From Serratia quinivorans (lineage in GTDB: Bacteria > Pseudomonadota > Gammaproteobacteria > Enterobacterales > Enterobacteriaceae), in assembly GCA_900457075.1 (NCBI GenBank), contig UGYN01000002.1, positions 4,774,001 to 4,838,000 on the forward strand: a DNA stretch of 64,000 nt. The letters are read 5' to 3'. Shown piece by piece: positions 30,524-41,095 of the stretch. Positions within the stretch are counted from its first letter, which is position 1. The number at the start of each line of letters is the position of its first letter. Below the pieces are notes generated by a model. That model was given only the letters and a program-made list of their open reading frames with translations. It was not told the origin of the DNA and ran no database searches. The translations under genes and the position numbers were made by a program.

Positions 30524-30868
30524 TTACAGCGCGGCAATGATTTTGATTTCAACCTTGTATTTCGGGTTCATCAATTTTGCCTGCACGGTACAACGCACTG
30601 GGGCACTACCGGCAACCACCCAGGCATCCCAGGCGGCATTCATCCCGGCAAAGTCAGCGCCGTCGGCCAGAAAAATGGTGGCGTCGAGCACCCGGCTTTT
30701 GTCGGAACCCACACGGGCCAGGATCACGTCAATCGCCGCCAGGGCGTTAGCGGTCTGTGCGGTAGCGTCATCATCCAGATTTTCCGGCACGCTGGTGTAA
30801 TAAACGGTGTCGTTGTGAACCACGGCTTCAGACCAGCGATCGGCGGGATCAATTCTTTCAATATTCAT
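30524..30868 (-). CDS. yoaB: YoaB, RidA family protein
   Basis: A 114-residue member of the YjgF/YER057c/UK114 (RidA) family, of which RidA itself hydrolyses reactive enamine/imine intermediates. The sequence RIDPADRWSEAVVHNDTVYYTSVPENLDDD is YoaB-type, and the family Arg is in SAPVRCTVQAKL. Divergent from yoaA across about 130 bp, as in E. coli. Confidence 0.93.
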   Translation of the reverse strand: MNIERIDPADRWSEAVVHNDTVYYTSVPENLDDDATAQTANALAAIDVILARVGSDKSRVLDATIFLADGADFAGMNAAWDAWVVAGSAPVRCTVQAKLMNPKYKVEIKIIAAL

Positions 30869-31001
30869 TCGGTTATCTCCATATCATAGTCGCGTGTAGG
30901 GTATCACAGCCATCGGCAGAAATACTCGACGTTAAAGTCGGTGGTAGCCGCGCTGCAGGATTGGCATAATCAACGCTGAATAATACCGGCAGAGAGATAG
31001 C

Positions 31002-32909
31002 GTGACAGACGATTTCGCAACAGACGGCGCCCTGGCGCAGGCAATCAAGGGTTTCAAACCGCGTGAAGCACAGCGGCAGATGGCGGAAGCGGTCACCGAA
31101 GCCATTAACTTCAAGCAGGAGTTGGTGGTTGAAGCGGGCACCGGCACCGGTAAAACCTTCGCCTACCTGGCACCGGCACTGCGGGCCGATCGCAAAGTGA
31201 TTATTTCCACCGGTTCAAAAGCGCTGCAGGACCAGCTTTATGCACGGGATCTGCCCACCGTTGCCAAGGCGCTGAACTACAAAGGCAAGATGGCGCTGTT
31301 GAAGGGGCGATCCAACTACCTGTGTCTGGAGCGTCTGGAGCAGCAGTCGATGGCCGGTGGCGAACTGGCCGGACAGGCGCTGATCGATCTGGTCCATCTG
31401 CGCAAATGGTCATCAATGACCAAAGAGGGTGACATCAGCAGCTGCAGCGACGTGGCGGAAGATAGCTTCGTCTGGCCGCTGGTGACCAGTACCAACGATA
31501 ACTGCCTGGGCAGCGATTGCCCGCTGTATAAAGATTGCTTTGTGGTCAAGGCGCGTCGCCGTGCCATGGATGCGGACGTGGTGGTAGTGAACCACCATCT
31601 GTTCCTGGCGGACATGGTAGTGAAAGAGGGCGGCTTTGCCGAACTGATCCCCGAGGCCGATGTGATGATCTTCGATGAAGCGCATCAGATCCCTGACATC
31701 GCCAGCCAGTATTTTGGCAAACAGCTAACCAGCCGCCAACTGCTGGACTTGGCCAAAGACATTTCCATTGCTTACCGCACCGAAGTGCGTGACGCGGCGC
31801 AGCTGCAAAAAAGTGCCGACCGTCTTAGCCAAAGTACGCAGGATTTCCGCTTAATGCTGGGAGAGCCAGGCTTTCGCGGCAACCTGCGCGAGGTACTAAG
31901 CCAACCTAATGTGCAGCGCGCCTTGCTGTTGCTCGATGATGCACTTGAACTCTGCTACGACGTAGTCAAACTGTCCCTCGGTCGTTCAGCCTTGCTGGAT
32001 GCCGCCTTCGAACGCGCCACGCTGTATCGTGCGCGCCTCAAACGTTTGAAAGAGGTAACGGAACCCGGTTTCAGCTACTGGTACGAGTGCAACTCACGCC
32101 ATTTTTATTTTGGCGCTGACGCCATTGACGGTCGCCGATCGTTTCCGCGAGTTGCTCGATGAAAAACCGGGCAGTTGGATTTTCACCTCGGCAACGTTAT
32201 CGGTTAATGAGCAAATGGGGCATTTTACCGATCGTCTGGGCCTGAATAAGGCCAAAACCTTGCTGTTGGCCAGCCCGTTCGACTATGCGAAACAGGCATT
32301 GCTGTGCGTGCCGCGCTTTTTTGCCGTCACCGAACCAGCCGGGTGGGGCACGGCAATTGGCGCGTATGCTGCGGCCGTTGATTGAGGCCAATAACGGCCG
32401 CTGTTTCTTCCTCTGTACCTCGCACCAGATGATGCGTGAACTGGCGGAAGAGTTCCGTGCAACCATGACCTTGCCGGTGCTGTTGCAGGGGGAAACCAGT
32501 AAGGGCCAACTGTTGGCGCAATTTGTTGAGTCCGGTAATGCGCTGTTGGTGGCGACCAGCAGTTTTCTGGGAAGGGGTCGACGTGCGTGGCGATGCTTTG
32601 TCGTGCGTGATTATCGACAAGCTGCCGTTTACCTCGCCCGACGATCCCTTGCTGAAAGCGAGGATTGAAGATTGTCGACTGCGCGGTGGCGATCCTTTTA
32701 ACGATGTGCAATTGCCGGATGCGGTCATCACTCTGAAACAGGGCGTTGGGCGCTTGATCCGCGATACCGACGACCGTGGCGTGTTGGTGATCTGCGATAA
32801 CCGCCTGGTGATGCGGCCGTATGGAGAAGTGTTCCTCAACAGCCTGCCGCCGACACCCCGTACCCGCGATATCGCCCAGGCGATTGCCTTCCTGCAGGCA
32901 GAGCGCTAG
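31002..32909 (+). pseudogene. yoaA: YoaA, DinG-family helicase, broken by three +1 frameshifts
   Basis: XPD/Rad3-like iron-sulfur DNA helicase; in E. coli YoaA works with the HolC subunit in repair of blocked forks. The start is GTG 31002. Walker A is VEAGTGTGKT, Fe-S Cys residues occur in NYLCLERL and CLGSDCPLYKDC, and the DEAH box is FDEAHQIP. The frame breaks three times: at T5 32102-32106 (should continue ILALTPLTVADRF), T6 32317-32322 (FLPSPNQPGGARQ), and an extra C at 32577 (SSFWEGVDVRGDAL). Removing one base at each gives about 634 residues colinear with E. coli YoaA. Three same-sign insertions in 480 bp look like sequence error, though real decay is possible. Confidence 0.88.
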
Positions 32910-32989
32910 CGGATAGGCGTGACCACAGGGCTGTGCTACAATGCGCGCCCTGTATGAAAAACCCTGTTTTTTTCCCGCCTGAGGTTGGC

Positions 32990-33691
32990 ATGTCCACGCG
33001 AATTTTAGCGATCGATACAGCGACGGAAGCCTGTTCCGTTGCCATCTGGAATCAAGGCGAAATCCACGCCCTGTTTGAACTGTGCCCACGTGAGCATACG
33101 CAACGCATTTTACCTATGGTGCAGCAAGTGCTGGCGGAATCCGGCGTCACTCTTAATCAACTCGATGCTCTGGCCTTTGGCCGCGGCCCAGGGAGTTTTA
33201 CCGGCGTGCGTATTGGTATCGGTATCGCGCAGGGTCTGGCGTTGGGCGCCGACTTGCCGTTACTGGGTATTTCTACTTTGCAGACCATGGCACAGGGTGC
33301 CTGGCGCGTCGCCGGGGCTGATCGAGTACTGGCAGCGATAGATGCGCGCATGGGTGAAGTTTACTGGGGCCAGTTTGAGCGTCAGCAAGACGGCCATTGG
33401 CTGGAAAGCGAAGGTGAGGCGGTACTTTCACCTCCGCAGGCGCTGGCGCGAGCGCAAGGCCTGCAGGGGCACTGGGCGCATGTTGGCACCGGCTGGCAAA
33501 CCTATCCGGATCTGGTCACCGGTTCTTCGCTAAGCTTGAGCGATGGCCAAATGCTGTTGCCGCAGGCGGAAGATATGCTGCCATTGGCGCTGCATGCCTG
33601 GCAACAGGGGCAGGCCGTAGCGGTAGAAAATGCCGAGCCGACCTACCTGCGTAACGAAGTCACCTGGAAAAAATTGCCGGGGCGTGAATAG
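32990..33691 (+). CDS. tsaB: TsaB, tRNA t6A modification protein
   Basis: A 233-residue ASKHA-fold protein that scaffolds TsaD and TsaE in making N6-threonylcarbamoyl-adenosine at position 37 of ANN-decoding tRNAs. It opens [18 protein letters not shown] and carries [18 protein letters not shown] and [14 protein letters not shown] chose ATG 32990 (MSTRIL), preceded by CTGAGG; the frame runs up to 32933. In E. coli it also follows yoaA. Confidence 0.96.
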   Translation: MSTRILAIDTATEACSVAIWNQGEIHALFELCPREHTQRILPMVQQVLAESGVTLNQLDALAFGRGPGSFTGVRIGIGIAQGLALGADLPLLGISTLQTMAQGAWRVAGADRVLAAIDARMGEVYWGQFERQQDGHWLESEGEAVLSPPQALARAQGLQGHWAHVGTGWQTYPDLVTGSSLSLSDGQMLLPQAEDMLPLALHAWQQGQAVAVENAEPTYLRNEVTWKKLPGRE

Positions 33692-33792
33692 CGCAAACCT
33701 ATTGTGCTTTGCTGGCGTTCGGCATATGAATGAACTGCAACTTGCTCGGTGAACTGATGTCAAAGTTACAGCTATTTCAGGAGATTGCGACG

Positions 33793-34383
33793 ATGCTAAC
33801 CCGCACTGTAAGTAAAAAAATGGCGCTACTGGCTATTGCCGGTGGTGCGTTTGCGTTGTCGGGCTGCGTTACCGTGCCCGATGCAATTAAAGGCAGCACG
33901 GAAACGCCGGTGCAGCAGTTGTCCTCGGTGCAGAATGCACCGAACCTGTTTGTGGGTGCTGAGGCCCGTTTTGGCGGTACCGTGGTGAATGTCGCTAATG
34001 AGCAGGGGCGTACGGTGCTGGAAATTGCCGCCGTGCCGCTCGATTCCGGTGCCCGACCGATTTTGGGCGAGCCGTCACGGGGGCGCTTGCTGGCCTCTGT
34101 TAACGGTTTCCTGGAACCGGTTGATTTCAAAGGTCAGCTGGTTACCGTGGTGGGCCCAATTACCGGCGTCAGAGACGGCAAGATTGGCATGACGCCGTAC
34201 AAGTTTGTCACCATGAACGCCACCGGCTATAAACGCTGGCACCTTAGCCAACAGGTGATGATGCCGCCGGCGCCAATGGGGCCATGGGGCTGGCGTAGCG
34301 GTACCTGGGGCCCCGGCTGGGGCGTGGGTTACGGCTGGTACAATCCTGGTCCGGTGCAGGTGCAAACCATAGTTACCGAGTAG
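33793..34383 (+). CDS. yeaY: YeaY, Slp-family outer-membrane lipoprotein
   Basis: A 196-residue lipoprotein of the Slp family. The signal peptide ends in the lipobox LSGC (Cys near residue 25), followed by [10 protein letters not shown]. The body has [10 protein letters not shown] and [17 protein letters not shown], and the Gly/Trp/Pro-rich end ([16 protein letters not shown]) is typical of YeaY. I chose ATG 33793 because it gives a clean signal peptide and follows AGGAG at 33779-33783. Function is unknown; in E. coli this gene belongs to the sigma-E-linked envelope set. Confidence 0.93.
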   Translation: MLTRTVSKKMALLAIAGGAFALSGCVTVPDAIKGSTETPVQQLSSVQNAPNLFVGAEARFGGTVVNVANEQGRTVLEIAAVPLDSGARPILGEPSRGRLLASVNGFLEPVDFKGQLVTVVGPITGVRDGKIGMTPYKFVTMNATGYKRWHLSQQVMMPPAPMGPWGWRSGTWGPGWGVGYGWYNPGPVQVQTIVTE

Positions 34384-34407
34384 TGTTCGCGAGAAGTTAA
34401 CAATTTT

Positions 34408-34436
34408 GAAAGGGCGGCTCCGGCCGCCTTTTCCTT
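34408..34436 (+). terminator. Terminator after yeaY
   Basis: An AAAGGGCGG-CTCCGG-CCGCCTTTT hairpin with a T-rich tail. Confidence 0.8.
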
Positions 34437-34500
34437 TTGGCGCAGGGAAACGGCGCCAATTAGTGACGTACATCGCAACCTTAATATTGTTTAAAACTCA

Positions 34501-34517
34501 AACTGGTCTGCTGAGTT
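34501..34517. promoter_or_regulatory. FadR operator upstream of fadD
   Basis: AACTGGTCTGCTGAGTT fits the FadR consensus (CTGGT...GTT) and strongly resembles the E. coli fadD operator. It lies 74-90 nt before the TTG start, around the expected promoter. The regulator gene fadR is itself in this window. Confidence 0.8.
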
Positions 34518-34590
34518 AAAATATTGTTATGGTTTGGCTGCATATTTAGGGGCTGCGATGATAATGAATAATGATTTCAGGAGTAATACC

Positions 34591-36279
34591 TTGGATAAGG
34601 TTTGGTTAAAACGTTACCCGGCAGATGTTCCGGCAGAGATCGACGCCGATCGTTATTCATCTTTGGTCGAAATGTTTGAAAATGCGGTTAAGCGTTACGC
34701 GGATCAACCCGCTTTTATGAACATGGGCGAGGTGATGACCTACCGCAAGCTGGAAGAGCGTAGTCGCGCTTTTGCCGCTTACCTGCAAAATGAACTGGGT
34801 CTGCAGAAGGGTGACCGCGTTGCCCTGATGATGCCGAATTTGTTGCAGTATCCGATCGCACTGTTTGGCATTTTGCGAGCCGGCATGGTGGTGGTCAACG
34901 TTAACCCACTGTATACGCCGCGTGAATTGGAGCACCAATTGAACGACAGCGGTGCCAGCGCCATCGTGATCGTCTCCAACTTCGCCCACACGCTGGAAAA
35001 AGTGGTGTTCAACACCCAGATAAAGCACGTGATCCTGACGCGCATGGGCGACCAGCTCTCCGCTGCCAAAGGTACGCTGGTTAACTTTGTGGTGAAATAC
35101 ATTAAGCGGCTGGTGCCGAAATACCATCTGCCGGCGGCTATTTCTTTCCGCAGTGCGCTGCAGCGCGGCCGGCGGCTGCAGTATGTCAAACCCGATATCA
35201 TCAACTCTGACCTGGCGTTCCTGCAATATACCGGTGGCACCACCGGCGTGGCAAAAGGCGCGATGCTGACGCACCGTAACATGCAGGCCAACCTGGAACA
35301 GGCCAAGGCGGCCTATTTACCGCTGTTCCGCGAAGGGCAGGAACTGGTGGTGACGGCGCTGCCGCTGTACCACATCTTCGCATTGACGGTGAACTGCCTG
35401 CTGTTTATCGATCTGGGCGGACATAATCTGCTGATCACCAACCCGCGCGATATTCCGGGGCTGGTGAAGGAACTGGGCAAATATCCGTTCACCGCCATGA
35501 GCGGGGTGAACACCCTGTTCAATGCGCTGTTGAACAACGAGGACTTCCACAAGCTCGATTTCTCCACGTTGCGTTTCTCCGTCGGCGGTGGCATGTCGGT
35601 GCAGAAAGCAGTGGCGGAAAAGTGGGAGAAAACCACCGGCAAGCACTTGCTGGAGGGGTATGGCCTGACGGAGTGTGCGCCACTGGTCACCGGAAATCCT
35701 TACGATCTGAAACACTACAGCGGCAGCATCGGTTTACCGGTGCCTTCCACCGATATTCGGCTGGTGGACGACAATGGCCATGATGTGCCGGTCGGCGAGC
35801 CGGGCGAACTGTGGGTTAAAGGGCCGCAAGTTATGTTAGGCTACTGGCAGCGGCCGGATGCCACTGATGAAGTGTTGAAAGATGGCTGGCTCGCGACCGG
35901 CGATATCGTTACAGTGGATGAGATGGGCTTTGTGCGCGTCGTCGATCGCAAGAAGGACATGATCCTGGTTTCCGGGTTCAACGTCTACCCGAACGAGATT
36001 GAAGACGTGGTCAGCCAGCACCCTAAAGTGTTGGAATGCGCGGCGATTGGCGTGCCAAGTGACGTCTCCGGTGAAGCGGTCAAGATCTGCGTAGTGAAGA
36101 AAGACGCCTCGTTGACCAAAGAAGAGCTGTTGACCCATTGTCGTCGGCAGCTTACCGGGTATAAAGTGCCTAAAATTGTTGAGTTCCGCGACGAGCTGCC
36201 GAAGTCTAACGTCGGTAAAATTTTGCGGCGAGAACTGCGTGATGAACAGAAAAAACCTGTGGCAGCCGATGCCGCCTAG
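34591..36279 (+). CDS. fadD: Long-chain acyl-CoA synthetase FadD
   Basis: A 562-residue adenylate-forming enzyme that activates imported long-chain fatty acids at the inner membrane for beta-oxidation. The AMP-binding motif [11 protein letters not shown] is near residue 213, GYGLTECAP and the FadD motif [13 protein letters not shown] [11 protein letters not shown] follow, and the C-terminal lysine is in [13 protein letters not shown]. The start is TTG 34591: AGGAG at 34579-34583 is ideally spaced, and the product then begins [10 protein letters not shown], like E. coli FadD, which also uses TTG. The frame runs on to 34534. Repression by FadR is expected. Confidence 0.96.
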   Translation: MDKVWLKRYPADVPAEIDADRYSSLVEMFENAVKRYADQPAFMNMGEVMTYRKLEERSRAFAAYLQNELGLQKGDRVALMMPNLLQYPIALFGILRAGMVVVNVNPLYTPRELEHQLNDSGASAIVIVSNFAHTLEKVVFNTQIKHVILTRMGDQLSAAKGTLVNFVVKYIKRLVPKYHLPAAISFRSALQRGRRLQYVKPDIINSDLAFLQYTGGTTGVAKGAMLTHRNMQANLEQAKAAYLPLFREGQELVVTALPLYHIFALTVNCLLFIDLGGHNLLITNPRDIPGLVKELGKYPFTAMSGVNTLFNALLNNEDFHKLDFSTLRFSVGGGMSVQKAVAEKWEKTTGKHLLEGYGLTECAPLVTGNPYDLKHYSGSIGLPVPSTDIRLVDDNGHDVPVGEPGELWVKGPQVMLGYWQRPDATDEVLKDGWLATGDIVTVDEMGFVRVVDRKKDMILVSGFNVYPNEIEDVVSQHPKVLECAAIGVPSDVSGEAVKICVVKKDASLTKEELLTHCRRQLTGYKVPKIVEFRDELPKSNVGKILRRELRDEQKKPVAADAA

Positions 36280-36302
36280 GCTATCATCTACGCCTTACAG
36301 AT

Positions 36303-36335
36303 CAACAACGCCGGTGAATGCCGGCGTTGTTGTGT
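36303..36335 (+). terminator. Strong hairpin between fadD and rnd
   Basis: A CAACAACGCCGG-TGAAT-CCGGCGTTGTTG hairpin lies between fadD and rnd. It resembles the stem-loop in the E. coli rnd leader and may both end fadD transcription and shape rnd translation. Confidence 0.7.
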
Positions 36336-36368
36336 TTGAATCATGAAAGCGACCAAGAGAATGACGTT

Positions 36369-37490
36369 TTGAACTATCAGTTGATCACTACCGATGCCGG
36401 ATTGCAGCAGGTCTGCGATCAGGCGAAAAAGCATGCCCAGATTGCGCTGGACACCGAATTTGTCAGAACGCGCACTTACTATCCGCAGTTAGGCCTGATT
36501 CAGTTATACGATGGTGAACAACTCTCCCTGATTGACCCCTTGCCGATCAAGCAGTGGCAGCCGTTTATCGAGCTGCTGAGCAACACTCAGGTGGTGAAAT
36601 TCCTGCACGCCGGCAGTGAGGATCTGGAAGTGTTCCTCAACGCGTTCAAAACGCTACCGACGCCAATGGTGGATACCCAGATCCTGGCGGCCTTTACCGG
36701 TCGTCCGATGTCTTGTGGCTTCGCTACCCTGGTGGCGGAGTACATGCAGGTGGAGCTGGATAAAAGCGAAGCCCGGACTGACTGGCTGGCGCGTCCGCTG
36801 ACGGAAAAACAGTGTGTCTACGCCGCTGCGGACGTGTTCTATCTGTTGCCAATGGCCAAACGGCTGGTGCAGGAGACGGAAGAGGCCGGTTGGACGGCGG
36901 CTGCCAGTAACGAATGCCTGCTGTTGTGTCAACGCCGTAGCGAGACGCTGGCGCCGGAATTGGCCTATCGCGAAATTACCAACGCCTGGCAATTACGTCC
37001 CCGCCAGTTGGGTTGCTTGCAGAAACTGGCTGAATGGCGACTGCGTCAGGCTCGTGAGCGTGATCTGGCGGTGAACTTCGTGGTACGTGAGGAAAACCTC
37101 TGGCAGGTAGCGCGTCATATGCCGACCTCGCTGGGTGAACTGGACTCGCTGGGGCTGAGCGGCCCTGAAATTCGTTATCATGGTAAAACGCTGGTGGCGT
37201 TGGTGGCAGAGGCCGCCGAGCTGGAAGAATCGGCATTGCCGGAGCCTTTACCGAACCTGATCGACCAGCCGGGTTATAAGAAAGTGTTTAAGGAAATCAA
37301 AGCGGCAATCGTCATTGCCAGTGAGCAAAGCGGGTTGAGCAGCGAATTGTTGGCGTCGCGTCGGCAGATTAACCAGTTGCTGAACTGGCATTGGAAATTG
37401 AAGGTTAGCGACAATTTGCCAGAATTAGTCAGCGGATGGCGCGGTGATTTATTAGCGGCGCCACTTCAGGACATTTTGAAGGGTTATTAA
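36369..37490 (+). CDS. rnd: Ribonuclease D
   Basis: A 373-residue 3'-5' exoribonuclease trimming tRNA precursors and other small RNAs. The DEDD exonuclease core begins with D28/E30 in IALDTEFVRTRTYYPQLGLIQL; AGSEDLEVF, DTQILAAF and CVYAAADVFYLLP supply the other acidic and Tyr residues. Two HRDC domains follow. The start is TTG 36369 (product MNYQLITT), the same rare initiation codon as E. coli rnd; the annotated frame could extend to 36318, but that region is the upstream hairpin. Confidence 0.94.
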   Translation: MNYQLITTDAGLQQVCDQAKKHAQIALDTEFVRTRTYYPQLGLIQLYDGEQLSLIDPLPIKQWQPFIELLSNTQVVKFLHAGSEDLEVFLNAFKTLPTPMVDTQILAAFTGRPMSCGFATLVAEYMQVELDKSEARTDWLARPLTEKQCVYAAADVFYLLPMAKRLVQETEEAGWTAAASNECLLLCQRRSETLAPELAYREITNAWQLRPRQLGCLQKLAEWRLRQARERDLAVNFVVREENLWQVARHMPTSLGELDSLGLSGPEIRYHGKTLVALVAEAAELEESALPEPLPNLIDQPGYKKVFKEIKAAIVIASEQSGLSSELLASRRQINQLLNWHWKLKVSDNLPELVSGWRGDLLAAPLQDILKGY

Positions 37491-37682
37491 TCGGGCTGTA
37501 AAACGTTGGGGTAGGGTAAGGAAACCCTGCTCTGATTATTTATTAGAAATAGTCGAAGTCAAAACACTTATCGGTAGCTTTTACTTTAAACAAACGTGAC
37601 GCAAGATTAATTGAGATTAATCCCAAAGGATAAAAACGATTATTAAGTCTTTTTTATCTCAATAACTGGTTATGCATACAGT

Positions 37683-37712
37683 TACCCCCTGTATAAAATA
37701 CACAGGGGTAAT
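37683..37712 (-). terminator. Putative terminator after minE
   Basis: TTACCCCTGTGTA / TACAGGGGGTAA read on the minus strand forms a stem-loop just after the minE stop; the T tail is weak. Confidence 0.5.
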
Positions 37713-37725
37713 TAATGCGTCACAC

Positions 37726-37995
37726 TCATTTAGTTACTTCTTCCGATTCCGGTAATGTCACGTTGAGTTCAAGCACCGAAATATCGTCCCCTTTCTGCTC
37801 AAACTGCACGTGCAGCATTTCAGGGTCGATTTGAATGTATTTGCAAATTACCGCCAGAATATCGCGTTTCAAATCAGGCAGATACGGGGGCTCACTGTCC
37901 CCCCGACGACGCTCAGCGACGATAATCTGCAGCCGTTCCTTGGCTATATTGGCTGTCTGCTTTTTGCGGGACAGAAAGAAGTCTAGTAATGCCAT
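37726..37995 (-). CDS. minE: MinE, cell division topological specificity factor
   Basis: An 89-residue protein that drives MinD off the membrane and produces pole-to-pole oscillation. The N-terminal membrane-targeting and MinD-binding part ([26 protein letters not shown]) is followed by a beta-rich dimerisation domain ([16 protein letters not shown]). Last in minCDE; 3 bp separate it from minD, so translation is tightly linked. Confidence 0.97.
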   Translation of the reverse strand: MALLDFFLSRKKQTANIAKERLQIIVAERRRGDSEPPYLPDLKRDILAVICKYIQIDPEMLHVQFEQKGDDISVLELNVTLPESEEVTK

Positions 37996-37998
37996 GGT

Positions 37999-38811
37999 TT
38001 ATCCCCCAAAAAGGCGTTTCAGGAAACCCTTCTTCTCTTCTTCAATGAAGCGGAAGGGGCGTTCTTCCCCTAACAAGCGGCTAACGGTGTCGTCATAGGC
38101 CTTGCCAGCGTCTGATTCGGCATCAAGGATCACCGGCTCACCCTGGTTGGAGGCCCGCAGCACGGACTGGTCTTCCGGGATAACGCCGACCAGTGGAATG
38201 CGCAGGATTTCCAGTACGTCTTCCATGCTCAGCATATCGCCACGGCTCACGCGGCCCGGGTTATAGCGAGTCAGCAGCAGATGTTCCTTAATCGCCGATT
38301 CGCCTCTTTCAGCGCGACGGGATTTAGATGACAAAATGCCCAGAATACGGTCGGAGTCACGTACTGAGGAAACTTCCGGGTTGGTGGTGATGATGGCTTC
38401 ATCCGCGAAGTACAGCGCCATCAGCGCGCCGGTTTCGATACCTGCCGGAGAGTCACAGACCACGAAGTCAAAATTCATCTCGCCCAAATCGTTGAGGATC
38501 TTTTCAACGCCTTCGCGGGTCAGCGCGTCTTTATCGCGCGTTTGCGAAGCCGGCAAGATAAACAGGTTATCGGTGCGCTTGTCTTTGATCAACGCCTGGT
38601 TCAGCGTGGCATCACCCTGAATGACGTTAACGAAATCGTAAACCACCCGGCGTTCGCAGCCCATGATCAGGTCAAGATTCCGCAGACCGATATCAAAATC
38701 GATCACCACGGTTTTCTTACCTTTTTGGGCTAGGCCGGTAGCGATGGCCGCGCTTGAAGTGGTCTTGCCAACGCCCCCTTTACCCGATGTAACAACAATA
38801 ATGCGTGCCAT
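37999..38811 (-). CDS. minD: MinD, septum-site-determining ATPase
   Basis: A 270-residue ParA/MinD-family ATPase that binds the membrane as an ATP dimer and recruits MinC. The deviant Walker A KGGVGKTT is at residues 11-18, and the C-terminal amphipathic membrane anchor is KKGFLKRLFGG. It lies between minC and minE in the conserved operon order. Confidence 0.98.
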   Translation of the reverse strand: MARIIVVTSGKGGVGKTTSSAAIATGLAQKGKKTVVIDFDIGLRNLDLIMGCERRVVYDFVNVIQGDATLNQALIKDKRTDNLFILPASQTRDKDALTREGVEKILNDLGEMNFDFVVCDSPAGIETGALMALYFADEAIITTNPEVSSVRDSDRILGILSSKSRRAERGESAIKEHLLLTRYNPGRVSRGDMLSMEDVLEILRIPLVGVIPEDQSVLRASNQGEPVILDAESDAGKAYDDTVSRLLGEERPFRFIEEEKKGFLKRLFGG

Positions 38812-38836
38812 GAAATGGATTCCTTGTCAAAAGGGC

Positions 38837-39538
38837 TTAATTTAAAGGTTGTATGGTTAAAGCGTTATCCAACAGGCTGAGTCGTACAGCCTGCCCGACA
38901 AAGTCGGACGGGATTTGGTCGCTCAACCAGTACTGCCCTGCGATAGAGACTAGCTCAGCACCCAGGTGCGTGCAAAAAATCTGGCACTGCGTATCACCTG
39001 AAGCACCAGCCAGCGCACGACCGCGCATCATGCCGTAAACGTGAATATTGCCATCGGCAATTAATTCAGCGCCGGCGCTGACGCTGCTGGTCACGATCAG
39101 ATCGCTGTTGCGGGCATAAATCTGTTGGCCGGAACGAACAGGGGTACTGATGATGCGCGTCTTGGCGGGGGCGTTGGGATCCACCACCGGGGCTGGCGCG
39201 GGCGCCGGTTCCGGGGTAGCCATCTTCTGGCCTTTGCCTTCGTTCAATAACGGCAGCCCGGCACGGGCTATTGCACGTTTTTGCCGCTCATCTCTGCAAC
39301 CGCTGATACCCACAACGCGCAGCCCTGCTGCCGTGACAGCCTGTTGAAGTTCTTTCCAGTTTGCGTCGCCGTTCAGCGTTGCAACGTTGATAACAACAGG
39401 GGCATTTTTCAAAAAAGCGGGCGCTTGCTCGACTTTTTCTTGTAACGCCTGACGTATTACCTCGGGTTCCGAATTATACAAATGAACAACCGATAGGGTA
39501 AAACTGCTGCCTTTTAGCTCAATTGGCGATTGTGACAT
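38837..39538 (-). CDS. minC: MinC, septum-site-determining FtsZ inhibitor
   Basis: A 233-residue inhibitor of FtsZ polymerisation away from midcell. It has an N-terminal FtsZ-binding domain, an Ala/Pro-rich linker ([13 protein letters not shown] near 110-122) and a C-terminal beta-helix for MinD binding ([27 protein letters not shown]). First gene of the minCDE operon, divergent from ycgL across about 135 bp. Confidence 0.96.
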   Translation of the reverse strand: MSQSPIELKGSSFTLSVVHLYNSEPEVIRQALQEKVEQAPAFLKNAPVVINVATLNGDANWKELQQAVTAAGLRVVGISGCRDERQKRAIARAGLPLLNEGKGQKMATPEPAPAPAPVVDPNAPAKTRIISTPVRSGQQIYARNSDLIVTSSVSAGAELIADGNIHVYGMMRGRALAGASGDTQCQIFCTHLGAELVSIAGQYWLSDQIPSDFVGQAVRLSLLDNALTIQPLN

Positions 39539-39674
39539 CTATCCTGACTCAGTCTCAGCAACTTTAAATCCCCGGAATACCAATCGGGGTGCGATATTCC
39601 GAAGTACTATAAGCATGTTATAGTCAGAGTTATATCCAGGCAAGACGCTGCCCCAATTAAATAGAGTTAAAAAC

Positions 39675-39947
39675 ATGCTTTGTGTGATCTATAGAAGCTC
39701 GAAACGCGATCAAACTTATCTTTATGTCGAAAAAAAAGACGATTTCTCCCGAGTGCCGGAAGATCTGCTGAAAAGTTTCGGCACGCCGCAATTGGCAATG
39801 GTGCTTTCTCTTGAAGGTCGGGAGAAATTAGCCTCGGCAGATATTGAGAAAGTGAAAGAGGCCCTGAAAGAAGAAGGGTTCTATCTGCAGGTTCCACCGC
39901 CGCTGGAAAATTTATTAAAACAGCACTTGTCTGACGACAAAAAATAA
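39675..39947 (+). CDS. ycgL: YcgL domain protein
   Basis: A 90-residue YcgL-domain protein of unknown function, with an alpha/beta fold known from the E. coli structure. It opens [24 protein letters not shown] and ends in a Lys/Asp-rich tail; the segment [16 protein letters not shown] is typical. It is followed 63 bp later by a lytic transglycosylase gene in the same direction. Confidence 0.92.
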   Translation: MLCVIYRSSKRDQTYLYVEKKDDFSRVPEDLLKSFGTPQLAMVLSLEGREKLASADIEKVKEALKEEGFYLQVPPPLENLLKQHLSDDKK

Positions 39948-40010
39948 CCGTCGTTGGCGTACAGGGGCTACGCTGGATCAGTAACCCCAAACCAACAAAG
40001 GAGCTGGGTG

Positions 40011-41057
40011 ATGAGAGGGTCAGCGAAGACAGCGATAGTGGCTCTGCTGGCGTTGGGAACTGGCGTCTGTCCGCAACTGATGGCGCAGGTCGCTTCACCG
40101 GCCACAACTGCTGCGCCAGCACAAGGCACGTTGGCTGAAACCGGTCGCGATCCGGCACAGTTCCCAGCCTATATAGAACAACTGAAACGTCAGGCGCTGG
40201 CGCAGGGCATTAGCCCGGCTATCGTCGCCAGCGCTTTTGCCAACGCGCATTTTGTCGACCGAGTGATTAAGGCAGACCGTAATCAGCCGGAAAAGAAAAT
40301 CACGCTGGATGATTATCTAAAACGTGTATTGCCGCCGGCCAAGATAGCGCAGGGCCGCGCTCTTTACCGGCAATATCAACCCCAGTTGTCTCGTGTTACC
40401 GCTCACTACGGTGTTCCTGGGCGTTATGTGGTGGCGCTGTGGGGGATGGAAAGCGCATTCGGCAAGATCCAGGGGCGTGAAGACGTGATATCTGCGCTGG
40501 CTACGCTGGCCTTTGAAGGTCGCCGTGAAGCTTTCTTCAGCCAACAGCTAATGGCAGCACTGCGGATCCTCGAACAGGGGCATGTCAGCCGTGAACAACT
40601 GAAAGGCTCCTGGGCCGGTGCGATGGGACAGTGCCAGTTTATGCCGACCTCATTCCTGAATTATGCGGCGGATGGCGATGGCGATGGCCGTATTGATATT
40701 TGGAACAACGTTGATGATGTGTTTGCCTCTACGGCCCGTTATCTGTCGCGTGAAGGTTGGCAACCGGGCGTAGGCTGGGGCAGGGAAGTTAAACTGCCTG
40801 TCGGTTTCAGCAGTGACAGCCTCGGGCTGAAAGTGAGCCAGGCGCACAGCGTCAATGAATGGCAAAAACGTGGCGTGCGTCGTGCGGATGGTTCAGCCTT
40901 GCCGCATTCTACCCTGCGCAGTTGGGTGATCACGCCGGATGACATGCAGGGCCGGGCGTTCATGGTTTATGACAATTTTCGCACGATCATGCACTGGAAT
41001 CGCTCTTACTATTTTGCCATCGGTGTGGGTATGATGGCTGACGGTATCGGGCAATAA
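40011..41057 (+). CDS. MltB-family lytic murein transglycosylase
   Basis: 348 residues with a Sec signal peptide (about 1-26). Predicted periplasmic transglycosylase cleaving the glycan chain of peptidoglycan. The catalytic Glu lies in LWGMESAFGKIQGRED, with the MltB-type WAGAMGQCQFMPTSFLNYAADGDGDGRIDIW block; the DGDGDGRIDIW loop resembles the metal-binding EF-hand loop of Slt35/MltB. No lipobox, so it is soluble, unlike E. coli MltB. I chose ATG 40011 with AAGGAG upstream; the frame extends to 39954. It is an addition relative to the E. coli ycgL-ycgM order. Confidence 0.9.
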   Translation: MRGSAKTAIVALLALGTGVCPQLMAQVASPATTAAPAQGTLAETGRDPAQFPAYIEQLKRQALAQGISPAIVASAFANAHFVDRVIKADRNQPEKKITLDDYLKRVLPPAKIAQGRALYRQYQPQLSRVTAHYGVPGRYVVALWGMESAFGKIQGREDVISALATLAFEGRREAFFSQQLMAALRILEQGHVSREQLKGSWAGAMGQCQFMPTSFLNYAADGDGDGRIDIWNNVDDVFASTARYLSREGWQPGVGWGREVKLPVGFSSDSLGLKVSQAHSVNEWQKRGVRRADGSALPHSTLRSWVITPDDMQGRAFMVYDNFRTIMHWNRSYYFAIGVGMMADGIGQ

Positions 41058-41095
41058 ATTAGGGCCAGGGTACCTCCACCCGCGCGTGGGATAAC

